This document shows positions 50,749-59,877 of a stretch of 64,000 nucleotides of DNA, in pieces. Location: NCBI RefSeq assembly GCF_001658005.1, contig NZ_CP015986.1, positions 620,001-684,000 of the forward strand, in the 5' to 3' direction. Both the position numbers and the translations under genes were made by a program. Source of the DNA: Sphingobium sp. EP60837. GTDB lineage: Bacteria > Pseudomonadota > Alphaproteobacteria > Sphingomonadales > Sphingomonadaceae. Each line of letters opens with the position of its first letter. Position 1 is the stretch's first letter. The notes beneath the pieces are model-generated. The model did no database searches, was not told where the DNA came from, and saw only the letters and a program-made list of their open reading frames with translations.

Positions 50749-51258
50749 CTAGCCGCCCTTCTGGCCGATCAATGCGACCCGGGCAACCACCTCATCCCGC
50801 ACGCGGGGGCTGACGAACTTGTCGATCGGCCCGCCATAAAGGGCGATTTCCTTCACCAGGCGCGAGGCGATCGGCTGCAGCGAAACGTCGGCCATCAGGA
50901 ACGCGGTTTCTACCCGATGATTGATTTGCCGATTCATGCCGGTGAGCTGATATTCATATTCAAAGTCGGTGACGCCCCGGATGCCGCGGATTACGACCTT
51001 GGCGCCCTGCGATTCGGCAAAGTCCATCAGAAGCGAGTTAAAGCCGGTCACGACGATATCCGCGTCGATATCGGCACATTCGCGGCGAACCATCTCCAGC
51101 CGTTCCTCGTCAGAGAACATGGGCGACTTAGCGATGTTGGTGGTGACCCCGATCACCAGCTTATCGACCAACTTCGCGCCGCGGCGGATGATGTCCATGT
51201 GCCCCAAAGTGATCGGGTCGAACGTGCCGGGATAGACCCCCACCCTCTGCCTGCTCAT
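50749..51258 (-). CDS. coaD: Phosphopantetheine adenylyltransferase
   Basis: 169 residues. GVYPGTFDPITLGHMDIIRR holds the TxGH-type nucleotidyl transferase motif, and VVIRGIRGVTDFEYEYQL matches the substrate site. It performs the penultimate step of CoA synthesis. It lies 3 nt after ispA on the same strand. Confidence 0.97.
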   Translation of the reverse strand: MSRQRVGVYPGTFDPITLGHMDIIRRGAKLVDKLVIGVTTNIAKSPMFSDEERLEMVRRECADIDADIVVTGFNSLLMDFAESQGAKVVIRGIRGVTDFEYEYQLTGMNRQINHRVETAFLMADVSLQPIASRLVKEIALYGGPIDKFVSPRVRDEVVARVALIGQKGG

Positions 51259-51261
51259 GCC

Positions 51262-52170
51262 TTACCGGTCCCTTTCCACGATATAGTCTGCGATCGCCCG
51301 CAGCAGATCGGCCTCCCCGCCGAACCCATGAAGATGCGCCTTGGCCTGGTCGACAAGCATCCGCGCCTGCTCGCGCGCGCGTTCGATACCAAGCAGAGAG
51401 ACGAAGGTTTCCTTGCCCGCCGCCGCATCCTTGCCCAGCGCCTTGCCCGCGATGTCGGCATCACCTTCCACATCGAGCAAATCGTCCGCGATCTGAAAAG
51501 CCAGGCCGATGTCGCGCGCATAGCCGTGCAGACTGACACGCGCCTCGGGCGGGATGCGCGCCATGATGGCGGCGGCATCGACGCAAAAGCCGATGAGGGC
51601 CCCAGTCTTGAGCTGTTGAAGCCGTGTGACCGTGGCAAGGTCGAAACTCGCATTTTCCGCCACCAGATCCATCATCTGCCCGCCCGCCATGCCAGCCGGG
51701 CCGCTTGACAGGGCAAGCGCCTTCACCAACTCAACCCGGACGAAGGGATCGGGGTGCGTTTCCTCGTCAGCCAGCACTTCGAAGGCGAGGTCGTGCAAAC
51801 AGTCGCCAGCAAGGATGGCGGTCGCCTCGTCAAACGCCTTGTGGATCGTCGGCTTGCCACGGCGCAGATCGTCATCATCCATTGCAGGCAGATCGTCGTG
51901 CACCAGCGAATAGACATGGATGCATTCCACCGCGAGCCCAACTCGCAGCACGGATTCGCGGGAGATATTGAACAGGTCGCCAGCCGCCTGGACGAGCAAC
52001 GGCCGCAGTCGTTTGCCACCGCCTATCGCGGCATGGCGCATCGCCTCATAAAGGCGCGCGCGCGGATCGGCAGGGACGGACAGCAGCAGATCGAAGGCAT
52101 GATCCACATCGGCGGCAACCGCAGCCGCGCGGGCAGCTATCAGCGCCTTGCCGGAGGCGACGCCCTCCAT
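51262..52170 (-). CDS. ispA: Polyprenyl synthetase, probable farnesyl diphosphate synthase
   Basis: 302 residues from the ATG at 52170 (MEGVASGK); a TTG at 52185 overlapping the xseB stop is an alternative. First Asp-rich motif DDLPAMDDDDLRRGKPT, second DDLLDVEGD, and GGGKRLRPLL near the N-terminus are as in IspA. xseB directly upstream is the classical xseB-ispA order, which supports FPP synthase. Confidence 0.93.
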   Translation of the reverse strand: MEGVASGKALIAARAAAVAADVDHAFDLLLSVPADPRARLYEAMRHAAIGGGKRLRPLLVQAAGDLFNISRESVLRVGLAVECIHVYSLVHDDLPAMDDDDLRRGKPTIHKAFDEATAILAGDCLHDLAFEVLADEETHPDPFVRVELVKALALSSGPAGMAGGQMMDLVAENASFDLATVTRLQQLKTGALIGFCVDAAAIMARIPPEARVSLHGYARDIGLAFQIADDLLDVEGDADIAGKALGKDAAAGKETFVSLLGIERAREQARMLVDQAKAHLHGFGGEADLLRAIADYIVERDR

Positions 52171-52181
52171 GACCGCCGCGC

Positions 52182-52442
52182 TCAATCGGCGCCGAACGGC
52201 TGTGCGCCAGTCACAGCGCCGGCGGGATCGATCGTCAGCTTCTGAATGCGGGCCTCCGCCGCCTGCAGCCGTTCAAGACAGCGCTTCCGCAATTCCTCAC
52301 CCTGCGCATAGAGCGAGATGGATTCATCGAGCGGAACATCGCCGCTTTCCAGCCTGCGAACGATCGACTCGAGTGCGCGCAGCGCATCCTCAAACGACAA
52401 TTGGGACAAATCGCCCTGCTCAGTCTTGCTGTCCTCGGCCAT
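52182..52442 (-). CDS. xseB: Exodeoxyribonuclease VII small subunit
   Basis: 86 residues from MAEDSKTEQGD. LSFEDALRALESIVRRLESG, VPLDESISLYAQGEELRKRC and LERLQAAEARIQKL are the XseB pattern. Partner of XseA in single-strand DNA degradation. Confidence 0.95.
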   Translation of the reverse strand: MAEDSKTEQGDLSQLSFEDALRALESIVRRLESGDVPLDESISLYAQGEELRKRCLERLQAAEARIQKLTIDPAGAVTGAQPFGAD

Positions 52443-52612
52443 GTGTCCTGCATTGGCGGGGCCTGCAAGCCTGGTCAAGTCCGCACCGTGAAACGGGCAT
52501 GATTCCTTCCCCTTGCGTCACGAAAACGCCATGAAAGACGTCAAGAGGCTGGCGGAATTTCGGCAGTTTTGCGTTGACGCTTGCACCGCCAAGTGCACAT
52601 AGAAGGACCGCT

Positions 52613-52996
52613 ATGAAATATTATCTCCCCCTGATTTCCGCCATGGCTCTCAGCCTCCTTTCCGCGTGCAACAATAATGACGAACCCGAAGTCGTGGGCG
52701 GCCCCGCCGACCCGATGGCCGAAAAGCTCGCAAATGCAGCGCCGATCGAACTGCCGCCTTCGGTGAAGGAAAGCCATCAATATCGCTGCAAGGACAACAG
52801 CCTCATTTTCGTCGATTTCATGAGCGACGACAAAACGGCCAACCTGCGCACTGAAAAGAATGGATCGCCCACGAAGCTGGTCGCAGCAGAGCCGGGGAAG
52901 CCCTTCACTGCCGACGGCGGCTACTCCGTCGAGGGCGGCGGCAAGCAGATCACCGCGACCCTGCCCGGCAAGAGCGCGCTTAGCTGCAAGGCCTGA
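52613..52996 (+). CDS. Lipoprotein with an MliC-like domain
   Basis: 127 residues from the ATG at 52613. The lipoprotein signal MKYYLPLISAMALSLLSAC has lipobox LLSAC. After a linker, YRCKDNSLIFVDFMSDD, ANLRTEKNG, GGYSVEGGGKQITATLPG and a final SCKA follow the strand pattern and Cys pair of C-type lysozyme inhibitors (MliC). Lysozyme inhibition in the periplasm is plausible but similarity is modest. Confidence 0.65.
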   Translation: MKYYLPLISAMALSLLSACNNNDEPEVVGGPADPMAEKLANAAPIELPPSVKESHQYRCKDNSLIFVDFMSDDKTANLRTEKNGSPTKLVAAEPGKPFTADGGYSVEGGGKQITATLPGKSALSCKA

Positions 52997-53018
52997 GCCC
53001 TCCGCCTTTTCCCTTCGC

Positions 53019-53053
53019 GGGCCGGGCCTCCCCCTGGAGCGCCCGGCCCTTTT
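53019..53053 (+). terminator. Terminator of the MliC-like lipoprotein gene
   Basis: GGGCCGGGC (53019-53027) pairs with GCCCGGCCC (53041-53049) and is followed by TTTT, 22 nt after the lipoprotein stop. It also sits close to the end of the convergent DUF805 gene. Confidence 0.85.
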
Positions 53054-53060
53054 ATATGTA

Positions 53061-53495
53061 TCAGGAGCGAGCGAATTCAGGCTCGCCAGCCTCTACCGGA
53101 TCGGGCCCGAAGCGATTGGGACCGCGCGTCCCGCTCATGATGAAGAAGACCAGCAGGACCAGGCTGCCGATCAGCGGAAAGAAGATGATGAGCAGCCAGA
53201 AGCCGCTGCGATCGCTGTCGTGCAAGCGGCGCACTGCGACTGCGAGCCAGGGGATGAGAATCGCCAGGCCAAACAGCCCAGTAAGTGGCCCGCCGCGGGT
53301 GCGGTAGCCGCTGTCGAACCACCAGGGGCCATGGCGCGCCCAATGTTCGGTGGTGCTGAGGCCGAGCAGCCCTTCAACGATGGCAATCGCAATAAAGCAG
53401 AGCAGCAGGAACAGGATGAACATCCAATATTCCTTCGGCCGCGACCGTCCGGAAAAGCGGGCGTAGCGGCGCAGCGGCAACAGCATCCATTCCAT
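53061..53495 (-). CDS. DUF805 membrane protein
   Basis: 144 residues from MEWMLLPLRRYARFSGRSRP at 53495 (GGGAG upstream). The motifs RRYARFSGRSRPKEYW, LAVAVRRLHDSDRSGFW and four membrane helices define DUF805. The same frame is open far upstream to 54671, but that is antisense to purL. Function unknown. Confidence 0.9.
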   Translation of the reverse strand: MEWMLLPLRRYARFSGRSRPKEYWMFILFLLLCFIAIAIVEGLLGLSTTEHWARHGPWWFDSGYRTRGGPLTGLFGLAILIPWLAVAVRRLHDSDRSGFWLLIIFFPLIGSLVLLVFFIMSGTRGPNRFGPDPVEAGEPEFARS

Positions 53496-53603
53496 CGTCT
53501 GCGTCTCCCTGCCCGGGGGCTGAACGCATATAAATAGCATGTTTTCCCGACTTGCGCTGGCCAAGGATTGTCTATCCGCCGCGCCCCGGCTAAAGGCGCG
53601 CTC

Positions 53604-55781
53604 ATGTCGACCGCAGCCACCCAGATCACCCCGGAAATCGTCGCCGAACATGGCCTTTCGCCGGAAGAATATGACCGCGTTCTGAACGCCCTCGGCCGAG
53701 AGCCGAATCTGACGGAACTCGGCATCTTCTCGGTCATGTGGTCGGAGCATTGCTCCTATAAATCCAGCCGCATTCACCTGAAGAAGCTGCCCACCGAGGG
53801 CCCACAGGTGATTTGCGGCCCCGGCGAAAATGCAGGCGTCGTCGATATCGGCGATGGGCAGGCGGCGATCTTCAAGATGGAGAGCCACAACCACCCCAGC
53901 TACATCGAACCCTATCAGGGCGCGGCAACGGGCGTGGGCGGCATCCTGCGCGACGTCTTCACCATGGGCGCGCGTCCGGTGGCGAACATGAACGCGCTGC
54001 GTTTCGGACGGCCTGATCATCCGAAGATGAAGCATCTCATCAGCGGCGTGGTGCATGGCATCGGCGGCTACGGCAATTGCGTGGGCGTACCGACCGTGGG
54101 CGGCGAGGTAAATTTCCACCCGGCCTATGACGGCAATATTCTCGTCAACGCAATGACCGTGGGCGTCGCGGACACCCACAAGATCTTTTATTCCGCGGCG
54201 TCGGGCATCGGCAATCCGATCGTCTATGTCGGGTCGAAGACCGGCCGGGATGGCATCCATGGCGCGACCATGGCCTCCGCAGACTTCGGCGATGATGCCG
54301 ATGCCAAGCGCCCGACCGTGCAGGTCGGCGATCCGTTCACCGAGAAGCTGCTGATCGAAGCCTGCCTTGAACTCATGGCATCCGACGCGATCGTCGCCAT
54401 CCAGGATATGGGCGCGGCGGGCCTTACCTCCTCTTCGGTGGAGATGGCATCGAAGGGCGGCGTGGGCATCCAACTCAACATGGATGACGTGCCGCAGCGC
54501 GAAACCGGCATGACGGCCTATGAAATGATGCTGTCGGAAAGCCAGGAGCGGATGCTCATGGTGCTCAAGCCCGGCCGCGAAGCCTTTGCCGAAGCCATTT
54601 TCCATAAATGGGAACTGGACTTCGCGGTGATCGGCCATGTGACGGATACCGGCCGCATGGTGCTGATTCACAAGGGCGAGACGGTGTGCGACATCCCGCT
54701 CGCGCCGCTGGCCGACGATGCGCCGCTCTACGACCGTCCGGCGATGCCGAAGGACGAATATAAGGCGTGGTCGGGCGTCAAGCCGCTGGGCCAGATCGCC
54801 GAAAGCGCGGACATTGGCGCGGATCTCATCAAGCTGATGGGTTCGCCAGACATCGCCTCACGCCGCTGGATCTGGGAGCAATATGACCACATGGTCGGCG
54901 CAGATACGGTGCAGCGCCCCGGTGGTGACGCAGCCGTCGTTCGCGTCCATGGCACGCAAAAGGGCATTGCGATCAGCACCGACTGTACGCCCCGCTATTG
55001 CTATGCCGACCCCTATGAAGGCGGCAAGCAGGCGATCGCGGAATGCTATCGCAACATCAGCGCCGTTGGCGCGACCCCGCTCGCCGTCACCAACTGTCTG
55101 AACTTCGCCAATCCGCAGCGGCCGGAAATCATGGCGCAGTTCACCGGCTGCCTTGAAGGCATGGGCGACGCCTGCCGCGCGCTCGACTTCCCGATCGTGT
55201 CGGGCAATGTCAGCCTCTACAATGAGTCCAAGGCGACTGGCGGTGGATCGGCGATCCTGCCCACCCCCGCGATCGGTGGCATTGGCCTCCTCCAGAATAT
55301 CGACGTGATGGCGACCGTGGCCTTCAAGAATGAAGGCGACGCGATCTGGGTCATTGGCGGCGAGGGTTCACATCTGGGCCAGTCGATCTGGCTGCGTGAG
55401 ATCGCCGGTCGGGAAGCGGGCGACGCGCCGAAGGTCGATCTCGCGGCGGAGCGTGCCAATGCCGAAGCGGTGCGGGCCCTGATCGCAGACGGCAAGGTCA
55501 ATGCGGTGCATGACATTTCGGATGGCGGTCTGCTGGTCGCCGTGACGGAAATGGCGCTGGCCGGCAGCATCGGCGCCGAACTGAGCGTGCAACTGACGAC
55601 CGCGAGCGCCTTTGGCGAGGACCAGGGCCGCTATGTCGTTGCGGCAGCACAGGGCGTCGAAATCCCCGGCGCTGTGCGGATCGGTACGGCCGGCGGTGAC
55701 AAGGTGGCGGGCGTGGCGCTCGATGCGTTGCGCTCTGCGCATGAGGGCTTCTTCCCGGCTCTGATGGACGCAGAACTGTAA
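53604..55781 (+). CDS. purL: Phosphoribosylformylglycinamidine synthase II
   Basis: 725 residues from [67 protein letters not shown] and DRDG-type ATP sites ([16 protein letters not shown]) are visible. Small type of PurL that needs PurS and PurQ, which are not in the window. Fourth step of purine synthesis. Confidence 0.98.
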   Translation: MSTAATQITPEIVAEHGLSPEEYDRVLNALGREPNLTELGIFSVMWSEHCSYKSSRIHLKKLPTEGPQVICGPGENAGVVDIGDGQAAIFKMESHNHPSYIEPYQGAATGVGGILRDVFTMGARPVANMNALRFGRPDHPKMKHLISGVVHGIGGYGNCVGVPTVGGEVNFHPAYDGNILVNAMTVGVADTHKIFYSAASGIGNPIVYVGSKTGRDGIHGATMASADFGDDADAKRPTVQVGDPFTEKLLIEACLELMASDAIVAIQDMGAAGLTSSSVEMASKGGVGIQLNMDDVPQRETGMTAYEMMLSESQERMLMVLKPGREAFAEAIFHKWELDFAVIGHVTDTGRMVLIHKGETVCDIPLAPLADDAPLYDRPAMPKDEYKAWSGVKPLGQIAESADIGADLIKLMGSPDIASRRWIWEQYDHMVGADTVQRPGGDAAVVRVHGTQKGIAISTDCTPRYCYADPYEGGKQAIAECYRNISAVGATPLAVTNCLNFANPQRPEIMAQFTGCLEGMGDACRALDFPIVSGNVSLYNESKATGGGSAILPTPAIGGIGLLQNIDVMATVAFKNEGDAIWVIGGEGSHLGQSIWLREIAGREAGDAPKVDLAAERANAEAVRALIADGKVNAVHDISDGGLLVAVTEMALAGSIGAELSVQLTTASAFGEDQGRYVVAAAQGVEIPGAVRIGTAGGDKVAGVALDALRSAHEGFFPALMDAEL

Positions 55782-55793
55782 GGGGACCAACGC

Positions 55794-55826
55794 CGCCGTC
55801 ATGCTGGACCAGGTTCGGCATGGCGG
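55794..55826. repeat. Hairpin repeat at the purL 3' end
   Basis: CCGTCATGCTGGACC faces GGTTCGGCATGGCGG in an imperfect stem, similar to the ends of the element found inside truB. It lies between the convergent purL and methyltransferase genes and could serve both as terminator. Confidence 0.65.
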
Positions 55827-55832
55827 AATTCG

Positions 55833-56603
55833 TCAAACGTCTGGCCGGGTGATTCTGCCGAAGAGCAGTTGGTAAATGTCGTCGCCGCCCGCTTCGTCGA
55901 AGGCCGCCATCACTTGGCGCAAGTCTTTCGGAGCGAGGGGCTGCCTTCCCTCACTCGGTACCACCGCACCAATCCCCTTAAGGTGCCGCACCAGCCCCCG
56001 CGCGCTGCTGCTGGAAAGCAGAAATTCCTCGTCAAAAGCGAAGGCATCTTCATAGCGCGCCAATATCGTGCGAAGCTTTGCCAAGTCAGGATAGACCGGC
56101 ACTCCAGCCACGTGCCCGCATTCCTCATGTGCCTGCCGCCACCGCGCAAAGCTCCCTTCCCCCATGGTCGAGAAGATCAGACTTCCGCCCGGCCGCAGCA
56201 GCCGGGTCAACCGCTCCAGCGCCTCTGGCAGATTATCGAACCACTGAAAGGCGAGGTTGGAGAGGATGAGGTCGAACCACTCCCCCTCGAAGGGAGGCGC
56301 TTCGCCATCCATGGTGAAAAACGTGCCCGCAACGAAGGCGCCTTTCGCCGTTCGCGCAAGCATGTCGGGTGAAAGGTCTGTGACAACCAGTTCCGCGCCG
56401 GGCCATCGCGCCTGGATGTGCCGCGTCAACAGACCGGTGCCGCACCCGATCTCCAAAATGCGCTCCACGCCTGTGGATTTCTGCCGCTGGGCCAGGTCGG
56501 CGACCAGCGCCGCAGCCGCACGTTGCGGCCCGGCATGGTCGTCATAATGATTTGCCGCCGCGCCGAAGGCATCGCTTATCCGTTGCTTGCGGCCGCTGTT
56601 CAT
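55833..56603 (-). CDS. BioC-like SAM-dependent methyltransferase
   Basis: 256 residues from MNSGRKQRISDAFGAAANHY; a start 12 nt upstream is possible. The pattern ISDAFGAAANHYDDHAGPQR matches the N-terminus of malonyl-ACP O-methyltransferase. SAM-binding motif LEIGCGTGLLTRHI and DLILSNLAFQWFDNLPEAL are also BioC-like. It would start the pimeloyl moiety of biotin by methylating malonyl-ACP. No other bio genes are nearby, so a general methyltransferase cannot be excluded. Confidence 0.78.
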   Translation of the reverse strand: MNSGRKQRISDAFGAAANHYDDHAGPQRAAAALVADLAQRQKSTGVERILEIGCGTGLLTRHIQARWPGAELVVTDLSPDMLARTAKGAFVAGTFFTMDGEAPPFEGEWFDLILSNLAFQWFDNLPEALERLTRLLRPGGSLIFSTMGEGSFARWRQAHEECGHVAGVPVYPDLAKLRTILARYEDAFAFDEEFLLSSSSARGLVRHLKGIGAVVPSEGRQPLAPKDLRQVMAAFDEAGGDDIYQLLFGRITRPDV

Positions 56604-56663
56604 GGCTAGTCGCATGACAGAGCGCTGCCCGCTTTGCCAGTATCTTTGAGGAACGCCCGCTGC

Positions 56664-57908
56664 ATGACTGCTCCTTCGTCCCGTATTGCCGCCATGGACG
56701 TGCTGCGCGGCTGCGCGGTGATGGGCATATTGTGGATGAACATCACCGCCTTCGCCCTGCCGCAAACCGCCTATTTTAACCCGGCGGCGGTAGGACCACT
56801 GTCATGGGCCGACAAGCTGTTCTGGCTGGTCAGCTTCCTCTTCTTCGACGGCAAGATGCGCGCGCTGTTTTCCATGCTTTTCGGCGCATCGATGCTGCTG
56901 CTGATCGACCGTGAGGAGATGGCGGGCCGCAGCGGCCGCCGCGCCCAGATCATACGGGCGGCCTGGTTGTTCGTCTTCGGCCTCGCTCATTATCTGCTGC
57001 TCTGGTGGGGCGACATTTTGATGACCTATGCGGTGGTCGGGCTGGCCGCGTTAATGTTCATCCGGCAGGAGCCGCTCTCGCTGCTGAAATGGGCGTTCCT
57101 GTGCTTTCTCGCTCATTTTCTGATCTGCGCCGCCTTCATCGTCAGCCTTTATGGCTGGGCCCACGCCGCTGCTGCCCCGGGTGCGGCAGAGAGCATCCGC
57201 GAAGGCTTCGCGCAATTCACCGGCCCTTTCATCAATCCCGACGATCCCGCCATCCACCAGGAAATCGCGACCTATCGCAGCGGTTTCGGGGCGATCGTCG
57301 CGCATCATCTAAATCTTTATGCCAGCGAATGGTGGTGGACATTCCTGTTCACGGCTTTTGACACATTGGGCTTCATGCTGATGGGCATGGCCATGCTGAA
57401 GGGCGGGTTCCTCGCGGGACGGTGGGATGCGGAACAATATCGGCGCACTGCCCGGCACTGTTTTCTGATCGGCTTGCCGCCGATGGCGGCGCTCGCTGCG
57501 TGGCTTATGCTGCGTGATTTTCCAGCGCTTCCCGCCCTGGGCACGGCGCTCGCATGGTCCTTTCCTTTCCGGATTCCGCTGGCCGTCGGTTGGGCTGCGC
57601 TCATCTTGTGGGTGCTGGCGCTGAATAAGGAACGGCGCGTAATGATGGCGATCGCGCGCACAGGGCGGCTGGCGCTCAGCAACTATTTGGGCACCAGCCT
57701 AATCATGTGCGCTGTCTTTTACGGGTGGGGTCTGGGGCTTTTCGCGCAACTGCGCCCTGCCGAACTGCCGCTGCTGGTGATCTGCACATGGCTGGCCATG
57801 CTGGTCTGGTCCACCGCTTGGCTATCGCGATTCGCGGTCGGGCCGGCGGAGTGGCTGTGGCGCAGCGTCGCCCGAGGAAAAACGCAAAAGATTCGCAACA
57901 GCATCTGA
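56664..57908 (+). CDS. DUF418 membrane protein
   Basis: 414 residues from the ATG at 56664 (GAGGAACG upstream). About eight to ten membrane helices. SRIAAMDVLRGCAVMGILWM at the N-terminus, FFDGKMRALFSMLFGASMLLL and the C-terminal TGRLALSNYLGTSLI are hallmarks of the DUF418/YeiB family. Function unknown, possibly envelope acyl transfer or transport. Confidence 0.9.
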   Translation: MTAPSSRIAAMDVLRGCAVMGILWMNITAFALPQTAYFNPAAVGPLSWADKLFWLVSFLFFDGKMRALFSMLFGASMLLLIDREEMAGRSGRRAQIIRAAWLFVFGLAHYLLLWWGDILMTYAVVGLAALMFIRQEPLSLLKWAFLCFLAHFLICAAFIVSLYGWAHAAAAPGAAESIREGFAQFTGPFINPDDPAIHQEIATYRSGFGAIVAHHLNLYASEWWWTFLFTAFDTLGFMLMGMAMLKGGFLAGRWDAEQYRRTARHCFLIGLPPMAALAAWLMLRDFPALPALGTALAWSFPFRIPLAVGWAALILWVLALNKERRVMMAIARTGRLALSNYLGTSLIMCAVFYGWGLGLFAQLRPAELPLLVICTWLAMLVWSTAWLSRFAVGPAEWLWRSVARGKTQKIRNSI

Positions 57909-57964
57909 TATTCTATTGCGACCCATTATCATCTAGGCTATTTCTCGAGTCCAGGGAGAGCCTC

Positions 57965-58135
57965 ATGGTCGTCTGTGTCTGTAATGCCATTCGCGAAAAG
58001 GATCTGAAGGAAGCCGTGCGCGGCGGTGCCGACACGCCCTGTAGCGCCTACGCCCGGCTGGGCCGTCGCCCCAAATGCGGTCAATGCGTTCCCTTCGCCC
58101 GCACGATCATTGCCGCTGAGCGAGCTACCGCCTGA
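57965..58135 (+). CDS. bfd: Bacterioferritin-associated ferredoxin
   Basis: 56 residues. Cys4, Cys6, Cys38 and Cys41 (VCVC ... KCGQC) form the BFD-type [2Fe-2S] site. The start has GGGAG upstream. It reduces ferric iron stored in bacterioferritin for mobilisation; bfr follows 159 nt downstream. Confidence 0.95.
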   Translation: MVVCVCNAIREKDLKEAVRGGADTPCSAYARLGRRPKCGQCVPFARTIIAAERATA

Positions 58136-58231
58136 CACTATTGCGGATCAGCCGCAATCATATGACCCCGCCAATCGCAAAGCCGACGCAATAGCGAGCC
58201 GCAGAAATGGCGGATTTCCGAGGCTTTCGGA

Positions 58232-58259
58232 TTAACATAGCGACGAAATAGGCTATAGT
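58232..58259 (+). promoter_or_regulatory. Promoter of bfr
   Basis: TTAACA (58232-58237), 16-nt spacer, TATAGT (58254-58259): one mismatch from each sigma-70 consensus box. A small leader hairpin CGGCTT/AAGCCG (58262-58282) lies between it and the bfr ribosome binding site. No clear Fur or Irr box was recognised. Confidence 0.6.
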
Positions 58260-58294
58260 TACGGCTTCATTCCAATAAGCCGGAGCAATGCGCC

Positions 58295-58774
58295 ATGAAG
58301 GGCGATTCCAAGGTCATCGATTATCTGAACGAGGTCCTCAAGAATGAGCTGACCGCGATCAACCAATATTTCCTGCACTATCGCATGCTCAATCATTGGG
58401 GCATCGAGAAGTTGGCCAAGTTCGAATATGAAGAATCCATCGATGAGATGAAGCACGCCGACAAGGTGGCTGAGCGCATCCTTTTCCTGGACGGCTTGCC
58501 CAATTTCCAGCTGCTCGGCCGGCTGAAAATCGGCGAGACGGTCGAAGAGGTTCTGAAGGCAGACCTTGAGCTGGAATATGAAGCGCTGCCGGTCCTCAAG
58601 GACGCCATCGCGCATTGCGAGACGGTACGCGACTATGTGAGCCGCGACCTGTTCCAGTCGATCCTCGAAAGCGAGGAGGAGCATGTCGATACGCTGGAAA
58701 CCCAGTTCGAGATGATCGAACGCATGGGCATCCAGAATTATATCCAGCTGCAGAGCAAGGCAGCCGAAGATTGA
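58295..58774 (+). CDS. bfr: Bacterioferritin
   Basis: 159 residues. Ferroxidase ligands E18, E51, H54, E94, E127 and H130 and the heme ligand M52 are all present. It forms a 24-subunit heme-containing iron store. Own promoter upstream; paired with bfd. Confidence 0.98.
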   Translation: MKGDSKVIDYLNEVLKNELTAINQYFLHYRMLNHWGIEKLAKFEYEESIDEMKHADKVAERILFLDGLPNFQLLGRLKIGETVEEVLKADLELEYEALPVLKDAIAHCETVRDYVSRDLFQSILESEEEHVDTLETQFEMIERMGIQNYIQLQSKAAED

Positions 58775-58819
58775 TCAGCCGGGCGGGGTAGCGCATCCGG
58801 CCGCGCCCCGCCCCTTCCA

Positions 58820-59227
58820 TCAAATCAGCGAATCGAGCAAACCGATCAGCGGCAGGTCCGCTGGCGGCATTTCCAGCGCGTACATCTGGCTGGGCCTCAC
58901 CCATTTCAACTCAGTCGCGTGTCGCGCTTCGGGCAGGCCCTGCCATTTGCGACAGACGTAGAGCAACAGGAGCAAATGCCGATCGCCCAGCGCTTCGCTG
59001 GCGAAAGCCGCTGGCGCGAGGCAACTGGCGTGGGTGCGGATGCCCAGTTCTTCCTCCAGTTCCCGAATCAAAGCGGATTCCGGCGTTTCATCCGTTTCCA
59101 CCTTGCCGCCGGGAAATTCCCAAAGCCCGGCCATCGCCTTTCCCGGCGGGCGTTGCTGCAGCAGCACGCGCCCATCGGCATCGACCAGGGCAGCGGCGAC
59201 CACCAGCAGCGGAGAAATTATCGTCAT
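58820..59227 (-). CDS. mutT: MutT-type Nudix hydrolase (8-oxo-dGTP diphosphatase)
   Basis: 135 residues from MTIISPLLVVAAALVDADGR. The Nudix box is perfect: GGKVETDETPESALIRELEE followed by ELGI. LLQQRPPGKAMAGLWEFPGG is typical of MutT, which removes 8-oxo-dGTP. It is divergent from the first Flp pilin gene. Confidence 0.92.
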   Translation of the reverse strand: MTIISPLLVVAAALVDADGRVLLQQRPPGKAMAGLWEFPGGKVETDETPESALIRELEEELGIRTHASCLAPAAFASEALGDRHLLLLLYVCRKWQGLPEARHATELKWVRPSQMYALEMPPADLPLIGLLDSLI

Positions 59228-59306
59228 ATCGATCCAGCAAAGGGGTTTGTTAACTCTGGCTCTTTTACAAGGCCAAGCGGGGCTGTCTGCAACAAATGGT
59301 GGTGGC

Positions 59307-59492
59307 ATGCGCGGGTTGATCGAAAGCATATCCCGGTTGGGACTGCTGCAATGTCAGCGGGGGGCTACCGCAGTTGAATATGGGCTGATCCTGGCGCTGA
59401 TCTGCCTCGCCATGATCGCTGCGCTGTCGAACGTCGCGAACAAGACGATCGGCATGTGGAACAATGTCGCGACGGAAGTTCTCGCGCATTAA
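59307..59492 (+). CDS. Flp-type IVb pilin (first copy)
   Basis: 61 residues. RGATAVEYGLILALICLAMI contains the prepilin peptidase site (G before ATAVEYG) and the hydrophobic pilin helix. The leader before the site is ~19 residues and the start has no strong ribosome binding site. Substrate of a Tad secretion system; no tad/cpa genes are in the window. Confidence 0.85.
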   Translation: MRGLIESISRLGLLQCQRGATAVEYGLILALICLAMIAALSNVANKTIGMWNNVATEVLAH

Positions 59493-59523
59493 CCATCAAT
59501 ATCTGACACTTTCGGTGCTCTAT

Positions 59524-59538
59524 TAAATCTTTGTCAAC
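59524..59538 (+). promoter_or_regulatory. Possible CtrA site upstream of the second pilin gene
   Basis: Within CTATTAAATCTTTGTCAACC the pattern TTAA-N7-TCAA occurs, one base from the TTAA-N7-TTAA consensus, about 90-100 nt upstream of the pilin ATG. A further TTAA half site is at 59490-59493. In Caulobacter pilA is CtrA-controlled, which makes this plausible. Confidence 0.4.
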
Positions 59539-59625
59539 CTAACCCACATAAACCGTCCATTGCTGACCTAATTCGAAGCGGGGCGGCCGGGTAGTAATCG
59601 GGAACATACGTCAAGGAGACTTCAA

Positions 59626-59787
59626 ATGCAGTTCGTGCGTAAGATGCTGAAGAACGAAAAGGGTGCAACGGCCATCGAATACGGCCTGATCGCGGCTCTG
59701 ATCGCCGTCGCCGCCATCGGCGCGATGACCAGCCTCGGCGGCAAGCTGGGCAACACCTTCAACAATGTCGGCGGCAACCTGAAGTAA
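59626..59787 (+). CDS. Flp-type IVb pilin (second copy)
   Basis: 53 residues. KNEKGATAIEYGLIAALIAV has the cleavage site G before ATAIEYG, and the mature ~40-residue pilin ends NNVGGNLK. AAGGAG lies 9 nt upstream of the ATG. Likely the major Flp pilin, secreted by a Tad system encoded elsewhere. A strong terminator follows. Confidence 0.95.
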   Translation: MQFVRKMLKNEKGATAIEYGLIAALIAVAAIGAMTSLGGKLGNTFNNVGGNLK

Positions 59788-59810
59788 GGTCCACGTCATT
59801 GCGAAAGAAA

Positions 59811-59843
59811 GGCGGCGGAAGCAATTCCGCCGCCTTTTCTTTT
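59811..59843 (+). terminator. Terminator of the Flp pilin gene
   Basis: GGCGGCGGAA (59811-59820) pairs with TTCCGCCGCC (59825-59834) around a GCAA tetraloop, followed by TTTTCTTTT. A strong rho-independent terminator 24 nt after the pilin stop. Confidence 0.95.
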
Positions 59844-59877
59844 GCATCTCCTCCCAAGCGAGGGCAGCCGCCGTCCG

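Noticed and set aside
53496..54671. Long N-terminal extension of the DUF805 frame
   Set aside because: Antisense to purL; DUF805 proteins begin at the MEWMLLPLRRYARFSG position and a ribosome binding site is present there.
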